Of a stretch of 64,000 nt of DNA, positions 56,150-64,000 are shown one piece after another. Within the stretch, counting starts at the first letter, position 1; each line of letters starts with the position of its first letter. Origin of the DNA: Heliopora coerulea (lineage: Eukaryota; Cnidaria; Anthozoa; Scleralcyonacea; Helioporidae); NCBI GenBank assembly GCA_030142905.1, contig JASJOG010000059.1:973001-1037000 (forward strand), read 5' to 3'. The position numbers and the translations under genes are program-made. The notes beneath the pieces are model-generated. The model worked only from the letters and a program-made list of their open reading frames with translations. It did not search any database and was not told the DNA's origin.

Positions 56150-57486
56150 AAAGTACTCCTATTCTGTGCCCAAAAAGGCAGTAATATTTTCACCTTACCA
56201 CAGGTTCACCTCACCACAGAACATCATTCGAAGATGATTGTCAGGAAGGTCGTGATGACGGCGACAGGGTTGGAAATATGAGGAAGCGTACATCAGAGGT
56301 ACCAACATTTGGTTGTTTCCATCTATATAATGTATGTATGTACTCTTTGTAGGTCTGCACGTTCAATGAGAAATTCAAATCAACTGTACCAAACATTTTG
56401 TCTTAACTGTGTTATATTAACTTGTTTATGAATATGTGAAACTGTGAAAAATACGTTCATGAATTGATGTGATCAGCGAGCTGGTAGGAGTTCGACTTCG
56501 ACTAAGTGGAAACTTGATACGTCTTGTTCAACCACAAACAACTGACAATGTATTTTATTTCTTTTGCTTTTGCCTTTAAAACTCATCTGTAGCAATGTTT
56601 GCGTAGGATTTCAACAATCTGGCGACTACATCTACGAGCGTATTCGGTCTAATTTTACAGGGGGGAAGTGTGCGTTCTTAGGAACAACTTACCTGCGCTT
56701 CGGTAAACAATGAACAACAACTTAGCTGTAATTTTATCTAAAGTTTAGCAGCAAGCTACCAGTGACGCCGACATTTGCTTATTCACGACAAAGGAGTATT
56801 CTTAAGTAGATCCGATCCAAAAAAATTTTACATTTTTCAATTTGTATTCTCTTCCATTTTGACGTATCAAAATCAAAATCAAAGGCACGTTCACTCCGCT
56901 TCTTGGAATTCGGAATTCAACGAAAAGTGTCAAGGAACGGCAAGATGGAAGATATTTAAGGCTTGCCATGGCCGGCGCGTTCGGGCTGACATTTGAACAG
57001 CGAAGTCAAGGGAAGAAGGTTTATTGTATGTCTGACCGTAAGTGTCTTCATGCGAGAACAAGTCGAGATTTGAATCTACGTCTAGCTTGAGTTTTGCCAA
57101 GACACCCAACTGCTGAAATTTTATTTCCTCTGTCACAAATATATTGGGCAGGTTTCTAAACTTCTGTGAACGCCAATAATAATGATACATAGGCTTGTTT
57201 ACGTAGAATTTCATATCATATCTAGTTTGGGAAGAAGACGCAGTCTTCTGTCTGGTTTGGTCGCCTTCCTTGAGTTATTACGATGAAGATGTAAGTGTGA
57301 AATCCATTGTAAATGGCTAAGATGCCTTGCTATAAAACCACACATTTTAATCGTTTATCCAAAGTACTTGGTAAACAAACTGTCTAAACCGCGAAAATAG
57401 TTTGAACATTACTAACACAAAGTAAAATAATGAGGTCTACTTAACTCCGAATTAAGATTAAAAGTTAAAGAAAGTATAGTTCATCC
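56150..57486. repeat. Downstream flank of gene D
   Basis: Near-identical duplicate of 49640-50980. Offset between the two is about 6.5 kb, the length of one amplified unit. Confidence 0.8.
57346..57351 (-). promoter_or_regulatory. Candidate poly(A) signal of gene D
   Basis: ATTAAA on the minus strand about 140 bases past the stop, same block as below gene C. Confidence 0.4.
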
Positions 57487-58080
57487 TTAGTATTGAGCTT
57501 TGTACTCTGGAGGAGGAATTTGAGGTTGTTGTTGTGGCGGAGCTTGTCCTTGGTTGATGTAAGGAGGACTTTGGAAAGGAGGAGGACTCTGGTAAGGCAC
57601 CGCACCACTTTGAACCTGAGAGTTCTGCGTGGCGACAACTGTAGCTCCAGGTTGGCAAGGCTGGGTGAGGACCACGCCGCGCTGCACTGGTCTACGTGAT
57701 GCCGAGGCTGCACAACAGCAACAAAAGATGGCGATGGAGACGGGAAGAACGACCACAAGAAGAACGGCAACGACAATTACAACGATGATCCACGTGGCTA
57801 AAGCTTTAGCTACGTCTTCTGAACAAAATGTCGTGCATAAGTCTGAACTGCAGCATTCACCTGAGCCACCACAATCACTGTCGGTGTCACAACTTCTTCC
57901 AATGCAGGTAGATCGGCAAGTACCAACATAGGAATCTTTTAAGGTACAGCAGCGTTCGTCGGAGTCACATATATAGTTGGAATAACACCTTTCACCATAA
58001 GCTTCTACTTGAAGTCTCTTTTCGCTCAACCAGACAGCAAGAGAGAGAACAAGGACCAGACATGCACCAAACTTAAACAT
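57487..58080 (-). CDS. Cys-rich single-pass membrane protein with PPxY tail, copy D
   Basis: Intact 197-residue single-exon gene with the same length and spacing as copy A. It has a signal peptide (CLVLVLSLAVWL core), 12 cysteines in residues 32-86, one membrane span, the CCCC cluster, and the tail ending IPPPEYKAQY. The tail is almost identical to that of copy C, while the ectodomain differs (CTLKDSYVGTC, CSSDLCTTFC). The ectodomain therefore varies more than the cytoplasmic part, which fits either selection on the outside or conversion of the 3' half. Its upstream region beyond about 100 bp is unlike A and C and resembles those of E and F. Confidence 0.85.
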   Translation of the reverse strand: MFKFGACLVLVLSLAVWLSEKRLQVEAYGERCYSNYICDSDERCCTLKDSYVGTCRSTCIGRSCDTDSDCGGSGECCSSDLCTTFCSEDVAKALATWIIVVIVVAVLLVVVLPVSIAIFCCCCAASASRRPVQRGVVLTQPCQPGATVVATQNSQVQSGAVPYQSPPPFQSPPYINQGQAPPQQQPQIPPPEYKAQY

Positions 58081-58139
58081 CGTAAAATGAACGCCTTCCT
58101 ACAACGCGGAAGAATGACTAAGACTCGTAAAACAACAAT

Positions 58140-58360
58140 CTAGTTAGCCTGCGAACAGACTCCACCCGATCTTACTGATATGCACTATCGAAACAGGATG
58201 GGCAAAGCGTGGGCATGAGAGCATCACAATTGAGATTCGGTGACCGTGTGGAGATTGGAACTTGTAAATTCGTAATGCAGTTTGCTGATAATTATTCAGA
58301 CTAATGAAAATAGCGGCCAACGAAGATCTAATGTACACGGCGTGTTTCAATTGCTTTAAT
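58140..58360 (-). promoter_or_regulatory. Upstream region of gene D, shared with E and F
   Basis: TAGCCTGCGAACAGACTCCACCC, then GATATGCACTATCGAAACAG and GGTGACCGTGTGGAGATTGG. Similar series lie at 60230-60350 and 63070-63180. The GGTGACCGTGTGGAGA part also forms the arm of the foldback elements in blocks X1-X3. Any promoter function is inference. Confidence 0.3.
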
Positions 58361-58934
58361 TCTATTTTGATTTGATCTGACTTAAAGAACTCTATAAATG
58401 ATTAAGGAACGCCTACAGTTTTTACGTTCCTCACTTCAGTTCTTGGGATATTTCAGTTTGTTTTATGTTTAGGTGAAACGGCCTGTGACAACATTTTGTT
58501 GAAATAGCGTTTTGACAAACTGGGAAAAAAGCTTTATCACCGAAGTCATCCAACGAAATCACTTGAAATGTTCATATTTTTTTTGTATAGTTGTTGGAAA
58601 CTGAACTGCTCAACGCTTAGATCAATGGCGCAACAAGGCGTCTGGGCCCTCCTGGGATAGATAGGTTGATACCGACAATATGGGAAACGTATGGGTGGCA
58701 ATTTGAAGATATGAATTAGGTAAACAAAAGTTACTGATAGTCAATATTATTCTTAAAATGACGCCTGAATAGCCTGATACTATTTAATTCAAAAAGTAAT
58801 GTTTTTACAAACTACTTATTAGAACACGGAAGCATTTCAAAGTGTAGCTTTAAATCACAAGCAATCAAATCACAGCTCAGGATTTCGTCTGAAATGTTCA
58901 GGGGACTTGAATGAAAATTCTAAAAAAATAGAAG
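58361..58934. other. No recognisable feature
   Basis: A+T-rich spacer without long frames. Confidence 0.4.
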
Positions 58935-59149
58935 TTCTCTGACCGATGAAAGTACTTTAATTCGAGCTTTTGGCTGTCGGACTACAACCATCAACAGAAG
59001 AATGATGTATATTGATAGTACATTTGTGAATAATATGTATTATTATATATCATGTATAATAGTGTATTTTATTATACATTATTCTCGTGTTGAAAGCTGT
59101 AGCCTGACAGCCGAAAGCTCGAATTAAAGTAAATTCATCGGTCAGAGAA
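58935..59149. mobile_element. Foldback element related to the one upstream of gene B
   Basis: Arms of about 65 bp begin TTCTCTGACCGATGAAAGTA and include AATTCGAGCTTT and GGCTGTCGGACTAC; the TA-rich centre is also self-complementary. It shares the outer TTCTCTGACC and CGAGCTTTnGnCTGTC words with 36829-37084. It lies between genes D and E. Confidence 0.7.
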
Positions 59150-59539
59150 TGTTTATTCACTTTAAAATCAGTTAGGTCTATGCCTGACCGCGTGTCCTAT
59201 ATATTTCATTTTGTTTTAGTTATACATACATTGTGTAGTATAGTGTGCTCGCATTATTTCATATTTATATTTTATGGACTCTGATGTACACTAAACTTGC
59301 TTGGTGGATTAATAAATGTAGTCAACCTGTCTTGAGCAGACTACTTGCACATAGCGTGGACAATGTTATAAAAAATCACATATTTTAATCGCTGATACAA
59401 AGTACTCGATAAACGAACGGGATTGAACAGGACATTAGTTTGAACATAACACATACAAATTAACTAGGTAAACTTAGCCATGAACTAAAGTTAAAAATTG
59501 AGGAAAGGATAGCTGGTTGGTACAGTTCATCTTCAATAC

Positions 59540-60165
59540 TGAGCATTGTAATCTGGAGTTGTAACTTGAGGTTGTTGAAGTGGCGGAGCTAGTCTTTAGT
59601 TGGTGTAAGCTGGAGAACTTCGAAAAGGTGGACTATAGTGAGCCGCCGGAACACTTTGAAATAAGGACTTCTGCATAGCGACAACCGTTGTGCGTGCCAG
59701 ATTAACGAGGCTGAGTGAGGACCACGCCACTCTGGACTGGTCTAAATGAAGCCGAAGCTGCACAGTAGCAGCAATAACAGGTGGCGATGTAGACGGGAAG
59801 GGCGCCAACAAAAGTTACAACAATGATCCAAGTGGTTAAAGCTTTAGCTACGTCTTCTGGACAGCTTTTCGTACAGGATAGTTACCAGCGGTTTACCGGG
59901 CGGAAAGCGAAGTCGCAATATGAAAATAAGAGCCCAGCTCAAAATTCTCACGGAAAGAGACATCTCTCAACAATTGGGTAAAGCCATAATAACGGAGACA
60001 TTAATAAAACAGAAATTAATTTTACTGATGTTTCGTCGCGAGTCTTGTGACATCTTCAGAGGGAGGAATGTATACAGGTGTTTTTGTTTTTTGTCTTTTC
60101 ACTTAACAAGACAGCAGCAGACAGAAAAAAGGCAATGGATAAAGCAAACTTAAACACCGCTTCCT
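59540..60165 (-). pseudogene. Cys-rich membrane protein, copy E (ectodomain replaced)
   Basis: On the minus strand the start region near 60120-60165 (AAGTTTGC with a decayed signal-peptide part) and the membrane/tail part (59540-59870) align to the other copies. The cysteine domain does not. About 210 bp of unrelated DNA (roughly 59880-60090) stands in its place. The tail is also frameshifted (residues like PPFRSSPAYTN in 59596-59811) and the C-terminal PPPEYKAQY is lost. It cannot make the family protein. Confidence 0.7.
59880..60090 (-). mobile_element. Insert replacing the ectodomain of copy E
   Basis: Unrelated to the gene family. On the minus strand CTCTGAAGATGTC and GACGAAACATC resemble hammerhead core blocks (CTGAAGA, GAAA) with a long stem III (ACAT to ATGT), but stem I does not pair. 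This kind of sequence is common at Penelope-like element ends. Boundaries are set only by loss of similarity to the other gene copies. Confidence 0.35.
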
Positions 60166-60439
60166 GAACGCCTTCTCTCAACTCGCAGGAATGACCAGGC
60201 TCGTGGAGAAGTAATATCTGTTTTAAATTGCGAACTGACTCCTCCCGATTTTATTGACATGTACTTCGGAAACAGTGTGGACATTAGATCCTAACTACTG
60301 TACTGAGATAAGGCGACCGCGTAGTGACTAGAACTAGCGAGTTACTAAATCCAGATTAGTTCATGATCACCTCGGTTTTCTCTGAAGTACCGTGGTTTTT
60401 AAAATCACTTAGTAACCCCTAGTTAATGTTAATTAATGT

Positions 60440-60449
60440 TCTAGGGTTA

Positions 60450-60522
<73 letters not shown>
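60440..60522. repeat. (TA)n(GA)n microsatellite
   Basis: TA dinucleotides (60451-60472) run into GA dinucleotides to about 60522. A second short TA run at 60638-60650 and flanking GGGTTAATATATA / TATATAACTAACCC make the 60440-60660 interval an inverted repeat around the hammerhead motif. Confidence 0.85.
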
Positions 60523-60524
<2 letters not shown>

Positions 60525-60588
60525 TAACACAAGCGTGGAACATTTGAGTTGCCTATATAATGTAGGCTTCTCCATCCTCCTCGTCAGC

Positions 60589-60634
60589 ACTGCACTGATG
60601 AGGCCCAATAGGCCGAAACGGTTCCGTCTGCAGT
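60589..60634 (+). ncRNA. Hammerhead ribozyme motif
   Basis: Minimal type I-like hammerhead, 46 nt. Stem I pairs ACTGCA (60589-60594) with TGCAGT (60629-60634), six perfect pairs. Core CTGATGA is 60595-60601. Stem II is GGCC/GGCC (60602-60605 and 60611-60614) with loop CAATA. Core GAAA is 60615-60618. Stem III is ACGG/CCGT with a two-base loop (60618-60627, sharing the last core A). C60628 is the cleavage site. Every conserved core base is present. The tiny stem III is typical of hammerheads in Penelope-like elements and retrozymes, which often act as dimers. The motif lies between two TA runs; no coding part of such an element is adjacent. Confidence 0.85.
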
Positions 60635-60659
60635 TAGGTATATATATATAACTAACCCT

Positions 60660-61840
60660 GGGACATTAATTAGTCGTCTCGCTGTAGAAAAACCCAGCTA
60701 TAAACAGAACGATGAAATTCAAATTTATTTTTAATCACCCAAATCAAATAGTACTGCACTACAACATTCTGTATGTAGCCTCTGTGATAATGAACTAAGT
60801 AGTTCAGTTACCTCAACCTCGATAACTACAGTACGTTGCTTGTTAACCTCAGCGCATCGCGCCTCGGTTAATAAACACAATAGTTACCTCGGTTTCGGTA
60901 ACTAACCTATACTTTTTGATATTCAAACTAAAACGTTGGCGAACTAAAACCGAATGTAAACGTCACATTTCAGCAGTATCTAATGTTGTTCAAAATAAAA
61001 AAGGTAAAAAAGAAGATTAAAAAAAGCTTTCAGGTTACTTAAATTAGGCTGAAATACGACCTCTTGGTGTATGTCAAATCGCTGTCGTGGTTTGACTGGT
61101 CTTTCGCACAGTAAGATTTGAATTCAGACGTGACGATTGAAATAGGAGGTATAAATTGGACCTAAATATGGAAGCAACTATCTGAAGGAGCAATCGGGGA
61201 ACAAAAACAAAATGGAAGATACTAATCGTGAAATAGTTAAATATCTAATGAAAACGGCTACAAATAAGTAAAATGATCAACATCAGCTGAAGACCACTGA
61301 CCGGAAATTGATCGTCGACATAGCTGTTTTCAGCCGAATCAAATCCGACCATTTAGAATGGGCTTAACCTTGATACTTCAGCCTCACACTCCACACACAG
61401 CCAGTTTCAACGTTACAGATTATGCCAGTGCGAAAGACGTTTCACTACAATACTGCCTTACTAGTTTTCAGTTTGCACATTTTATTTGCCGTCGCAATGC
61501 ATCCGTAAGTCGCCCTCAAGGGCCCTTTGATTTTTTGCGCTACCGGGAGGCAATCCAGTACCTAGTTCTCAAAATACACCGATGATATTCTAGGTGGGAC
61601 AACACATCACTTTGTCCTTGAGATTTGATATGCAAATGCCGTCATGACATCAGATGTTAAAAGAACATCGTGACCAATGCTTACGAAACTACGCCATTTC
61701 ACTACTGCTCTTTTTATGTTTTACAAATTTTGTAGATATTTTAAATATTTTATGCTTTTACTGTTGATTGCATTTACACTGGACACCTCCATGGGCTTAA
61801 CCTTGATACATGGTTTTACCCTCACGTCGTGAAACTATTA
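60660..61840. other. No recognisable gene
   Basis: Spacer between copies E and F. A plus-strand frame at 61358-61585 has no recognisable family. Confidence 0.4.
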
Positions 61841-61845
61841 CGGCA

Positions 61846-62400
61846 TTATGACAAGATTACTTTGACGAATTGTTGTTTCGTTTCATTGACTTTACTGATG
61901 TTAAAAATTGCTGGTGAATTTGTTAAAGGGCACAGTGATTCAAAAATTAAGTTGTCGTGAGAGGACAAGTCGGCATTTTCATCAACCTTGAGTTTTGCCG
62001 AGACACCCTGCAGCGGAAATTTCATTTGCTCTTTCCCAAATATATCCTCAGACCTTCTAAACTTACCTAAACGCGAAAAATAAAAGTAATCAAGGCTCAT
62101 CTGTCCAAAATGTCAATCCCACTTTGGGTTAGCCAAGAAGATTGCATATTCGGTCTGGTTCCCTCCCCTTTCTTGCGATCATTTGAGTTGTTACTATGAA
62201 AATGTGACCGAGTGCGTAAGTCCAGCATTACTAGTTATAAAATCACATTTTGATCGTTATTACAAAGTACGTAATGAACAAACAGGAATAACCACGAAAA
62301 CAGCTTTAACGTTACGCACACGAAGTGACATAACCAGGTAAACATAACCATCAACTGAGACCAAAAGCTGTGAAAAGAGCAGTTTGTATGGAAAGTTCAT
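61846..62400. repeat. Downstream flank of copy F
   Basis: Minus-strand similarity to the C and D flanks (GVSAKLKVDEN versus GVLAKLKLDVD) plus the TTTTGATCG block where the others have TTTTAATCG. Confidence 0.55.
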
Positions 62401-62402
62401 CC

Positions 62403-63000
62403 TCAGTGTTGAGTTTCATAAACTGGAGGTGAAAATTCAGATTTTCGTGTTGGCGGAGGTTCTCCTTGGTTGATGTATGGAGGAGGACTAAGGTAGGGAG
62501 GCAGACTCTGATAAGGCAACGGACCCCTTTGATATTGGAAATTCTGCGTAGCGACAACTGTTGCCCCAGGTTGATAAGGCAGGGTGACGACCACACCACT
62601 TTTCAATGGTCTACGCTCTGCTGAGGCTGCGTAACAGCGACAAAAGATGGCGATGGTGACGGGAAGAAGGACCGCAAGAAGAACGCCAACGACAATTACA
62701 ACGATGATCCTCGTGTGTAAAGCTTTAGCAGCGTCTTCTGGACAAAATGTCGCGCATACATCTGAACTGCAGCATTCATCTGAGCCACCACAATCACTGT
62801 CGGTGTCACAAGATCTGCCTAAGCAGGTATATCGGCAAGTACCAGTTAAGGAACCTTTTTAGGTGCAGCAGTATTCACCAAAGTGACATTTAAAGCTGTA
62901 AGAACACGTTTCACCAAAAGCTTCTACTTGAAACATTTTTTCACTCAACAAGACAGCAACAGAGAGAACAAGGGACAGCCATACACCAAACTTAAATATC
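62403..63000 (-). pseudogene. Cys-rich membrane protein, copy F (start lost, nonsense)
   Basis: The family is recognisable over its whole length. At 62998-63000 the expected ATG is ATA (ATATTTAAGTTT), so the start is lost. In the cysteine domain near 62861 a TCA codon of the other copies is TAA, directly after CCT. Later cysteines, the membrane span and the tail stay open; the CCCC cluster is changed to CRCY, and the tail ends PPVYETQH instead of PPPEYKAQY. The tail keeps a Pro-rich composition (PLPYQSLPPYLSPPPYINQG). It is the most divergent copy and probably the oldest. Confidence 0.8.
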
Positions 63001-63069
63001 GTAAACTGAACACCTTCCTACAACGCGGAAGAATGATAAAAACTGGTGAAATAGCAATATCTATATTTA

Positions 63070-63180
63070 GCCTGCGAACAGAGTCCACCCGATTTGAAAG
63101 ACATGCGCTGCAGAGATAGATTAGATTAAATCATAACTACTGAGATCAGGTAACCGCGTGAAAGCTAGAACTAATAAATT
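63070..63180 (-). promoter_or_regulatory. Former upstream region of copy F
   Basis: Shares TAGCCTGCGAACAGAGTCC and CTGAGATCAGGTAACCGCGT with the upstream regions of D and E. The matching arm in opposite orientation (CACCTGGTCTTGGTGGTTAC) lies at 63669-63688, so an old foldback may span 63130-63700. Confidence 0.3.
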
Positions 63181-63831
63181 TTTCAGATGGTCGATATCAA
63201 CCTTTTGATGACTGGCGAGAAGCTCTAGCGATTGATCTACCGAACCTCAGATGGTGAGCTCAGGCGCAAGTTTTACATTTGTCCTGCATAAGCGGCAGCC
63301 ACAATACATTAATAGTGATCGAGCATCGAAGATATCTCTAAGCTACCAAATTTACGACAAACATCGCATAAGAACTAATAACTTGCTGATAGTTTGCCTC
63401 CTCATACCACAAAATAAGACAAAAGACATTCAAATACTCCCTCCATCTTCTAATTTCTGCAAAAACATCTTCACGAACCCGTGTTCATGAACGTGGAAGG
63501 AACTAGTCTTTATAAATATACCTGTGGAAAAATGATTAGAATAAACTTCAAAGGTAGGTTTTTGAGTCCGTTTTATAACAGCGAGGATATTATACCTTCG
63601 AATTTTATTCTACTCATCTAAGAATGCTTAGTAAAAAGTTGTAATCTAAACCCAGTCAGCACGGGTTCACCTGGTCTTGGTGGTTACGACCTAATACCAA
63701 CAGGCTGTAGTCGCCAAAATCAAGTCGACAATGCAAGCCCCATGCACTAATTATGGCGACAAGGCATAAAAGATGACAACAAACGAATGAAAGCCATAAT
63801 AAAATCATAACTGGTCAACAGATCAAAGAAA

Positions 63832-63997
63832 TACAAAATGAAACAGATTCGGAAAAATTTCATTCTTAACTTGTGATTCAAATAAAAAAGGAATAGACAG
63901 ATGTAGAAAAATCGATACCGCATATCTGTTTGTCCATTCTTTTTTATTAAATCACAAGTTAAGAATGACATTTTCCGGAATCTGTTTTATTTTGTTA
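63832..63997. mobile_element. Foldback/MITE with ~65-bp arms
   Basis: Left arm ACAAAATGAAACAGATTCGG through TTCTTAACTTGTGATT; right arm AATCACAAGTTAAGAATG through GAATCTGTTTTATTTTGT. About 85-90 percent arm identity and a short centre. The target duplication is not resolved. The frame at 63747-63971 is a by-product. Confidence 0.7.
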
Positions 63998-64000
63998 AGC

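Overview
The window reads as intron-bearing, repeat-rich animal DNA. Three lines point to a marine invertebrate, most likely a cnidarian and perhaps a stony coral: the mix of mobile elements (Penelope-like, CR1/L2-like and restriction-endonuclease LINEs, DIRS-like gag, mariner, pogo, hAT, ISL2EU/Harbinger-like), tRNA-derived SINEs, and many A+T microsatellites. That assignment is inference, because no rRNA or conserved housekeeping gene is present. Nothing looks prokaryotic or viral.

The left part (1-24,000) holds no host gene I can recognise. It carries two decayed LINEs with a restriction-like endonuclease domain (776-4735), a pogo-type deletion derivative (5044-5990), a ~120-bp minisatellite containing a small hAT-like insert (6330-7715), simple repeats, a large inverted microsatellite (12,130-13,030), a hAT-type MITE (16,012-16,540) and tRNA-derived SINEs.

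The right part (24,000-63,100) is a tandem, minus-strand array of six related single-exon genes: A 27205-27798, B 36124-36722, C 50981-51943, D 57487-58080, E about 59540-60165 and F 62403-63000. The intact products have a signal peptide, a 12-cysteine ectodomain, one membrane span, a CCCC juxtamembrane cluster and a proline-rich tail ending near a PPxY motif. This layout resembles Shisa-type adaptors, but I cannot name the family. A and D are intact. C has three cysteine domains made by a very recent 186-bp tandem expansion. B is frameshifted after the cysteine domain. E and F are broken.

The array grew by duplication of a block (gene, upstream DIRS-like gag remnant, telomere-like foldback, hAT MITE, TA-flanked MITE) about 6.5 kb long, seen most clearly in 49,620-56,100. 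Later insertions separate the copies: a mariner at 24334-25975, a LINE at 28507-30503, a Penelope-like element with a nested LINE at 37475-43141, and an ISL2EU-like element at 46620-49402. Paralogous empty sites give the order of these events.

The most notable small feature is a hammerhead ribozyme motif at 60589-60634 with every core nucleotide present. A decayed hammerhead-like fold also lies in the 3' region of the Penelope-like element. Repeat boundaries given without visible terminal repeats or target duplications are approximate.
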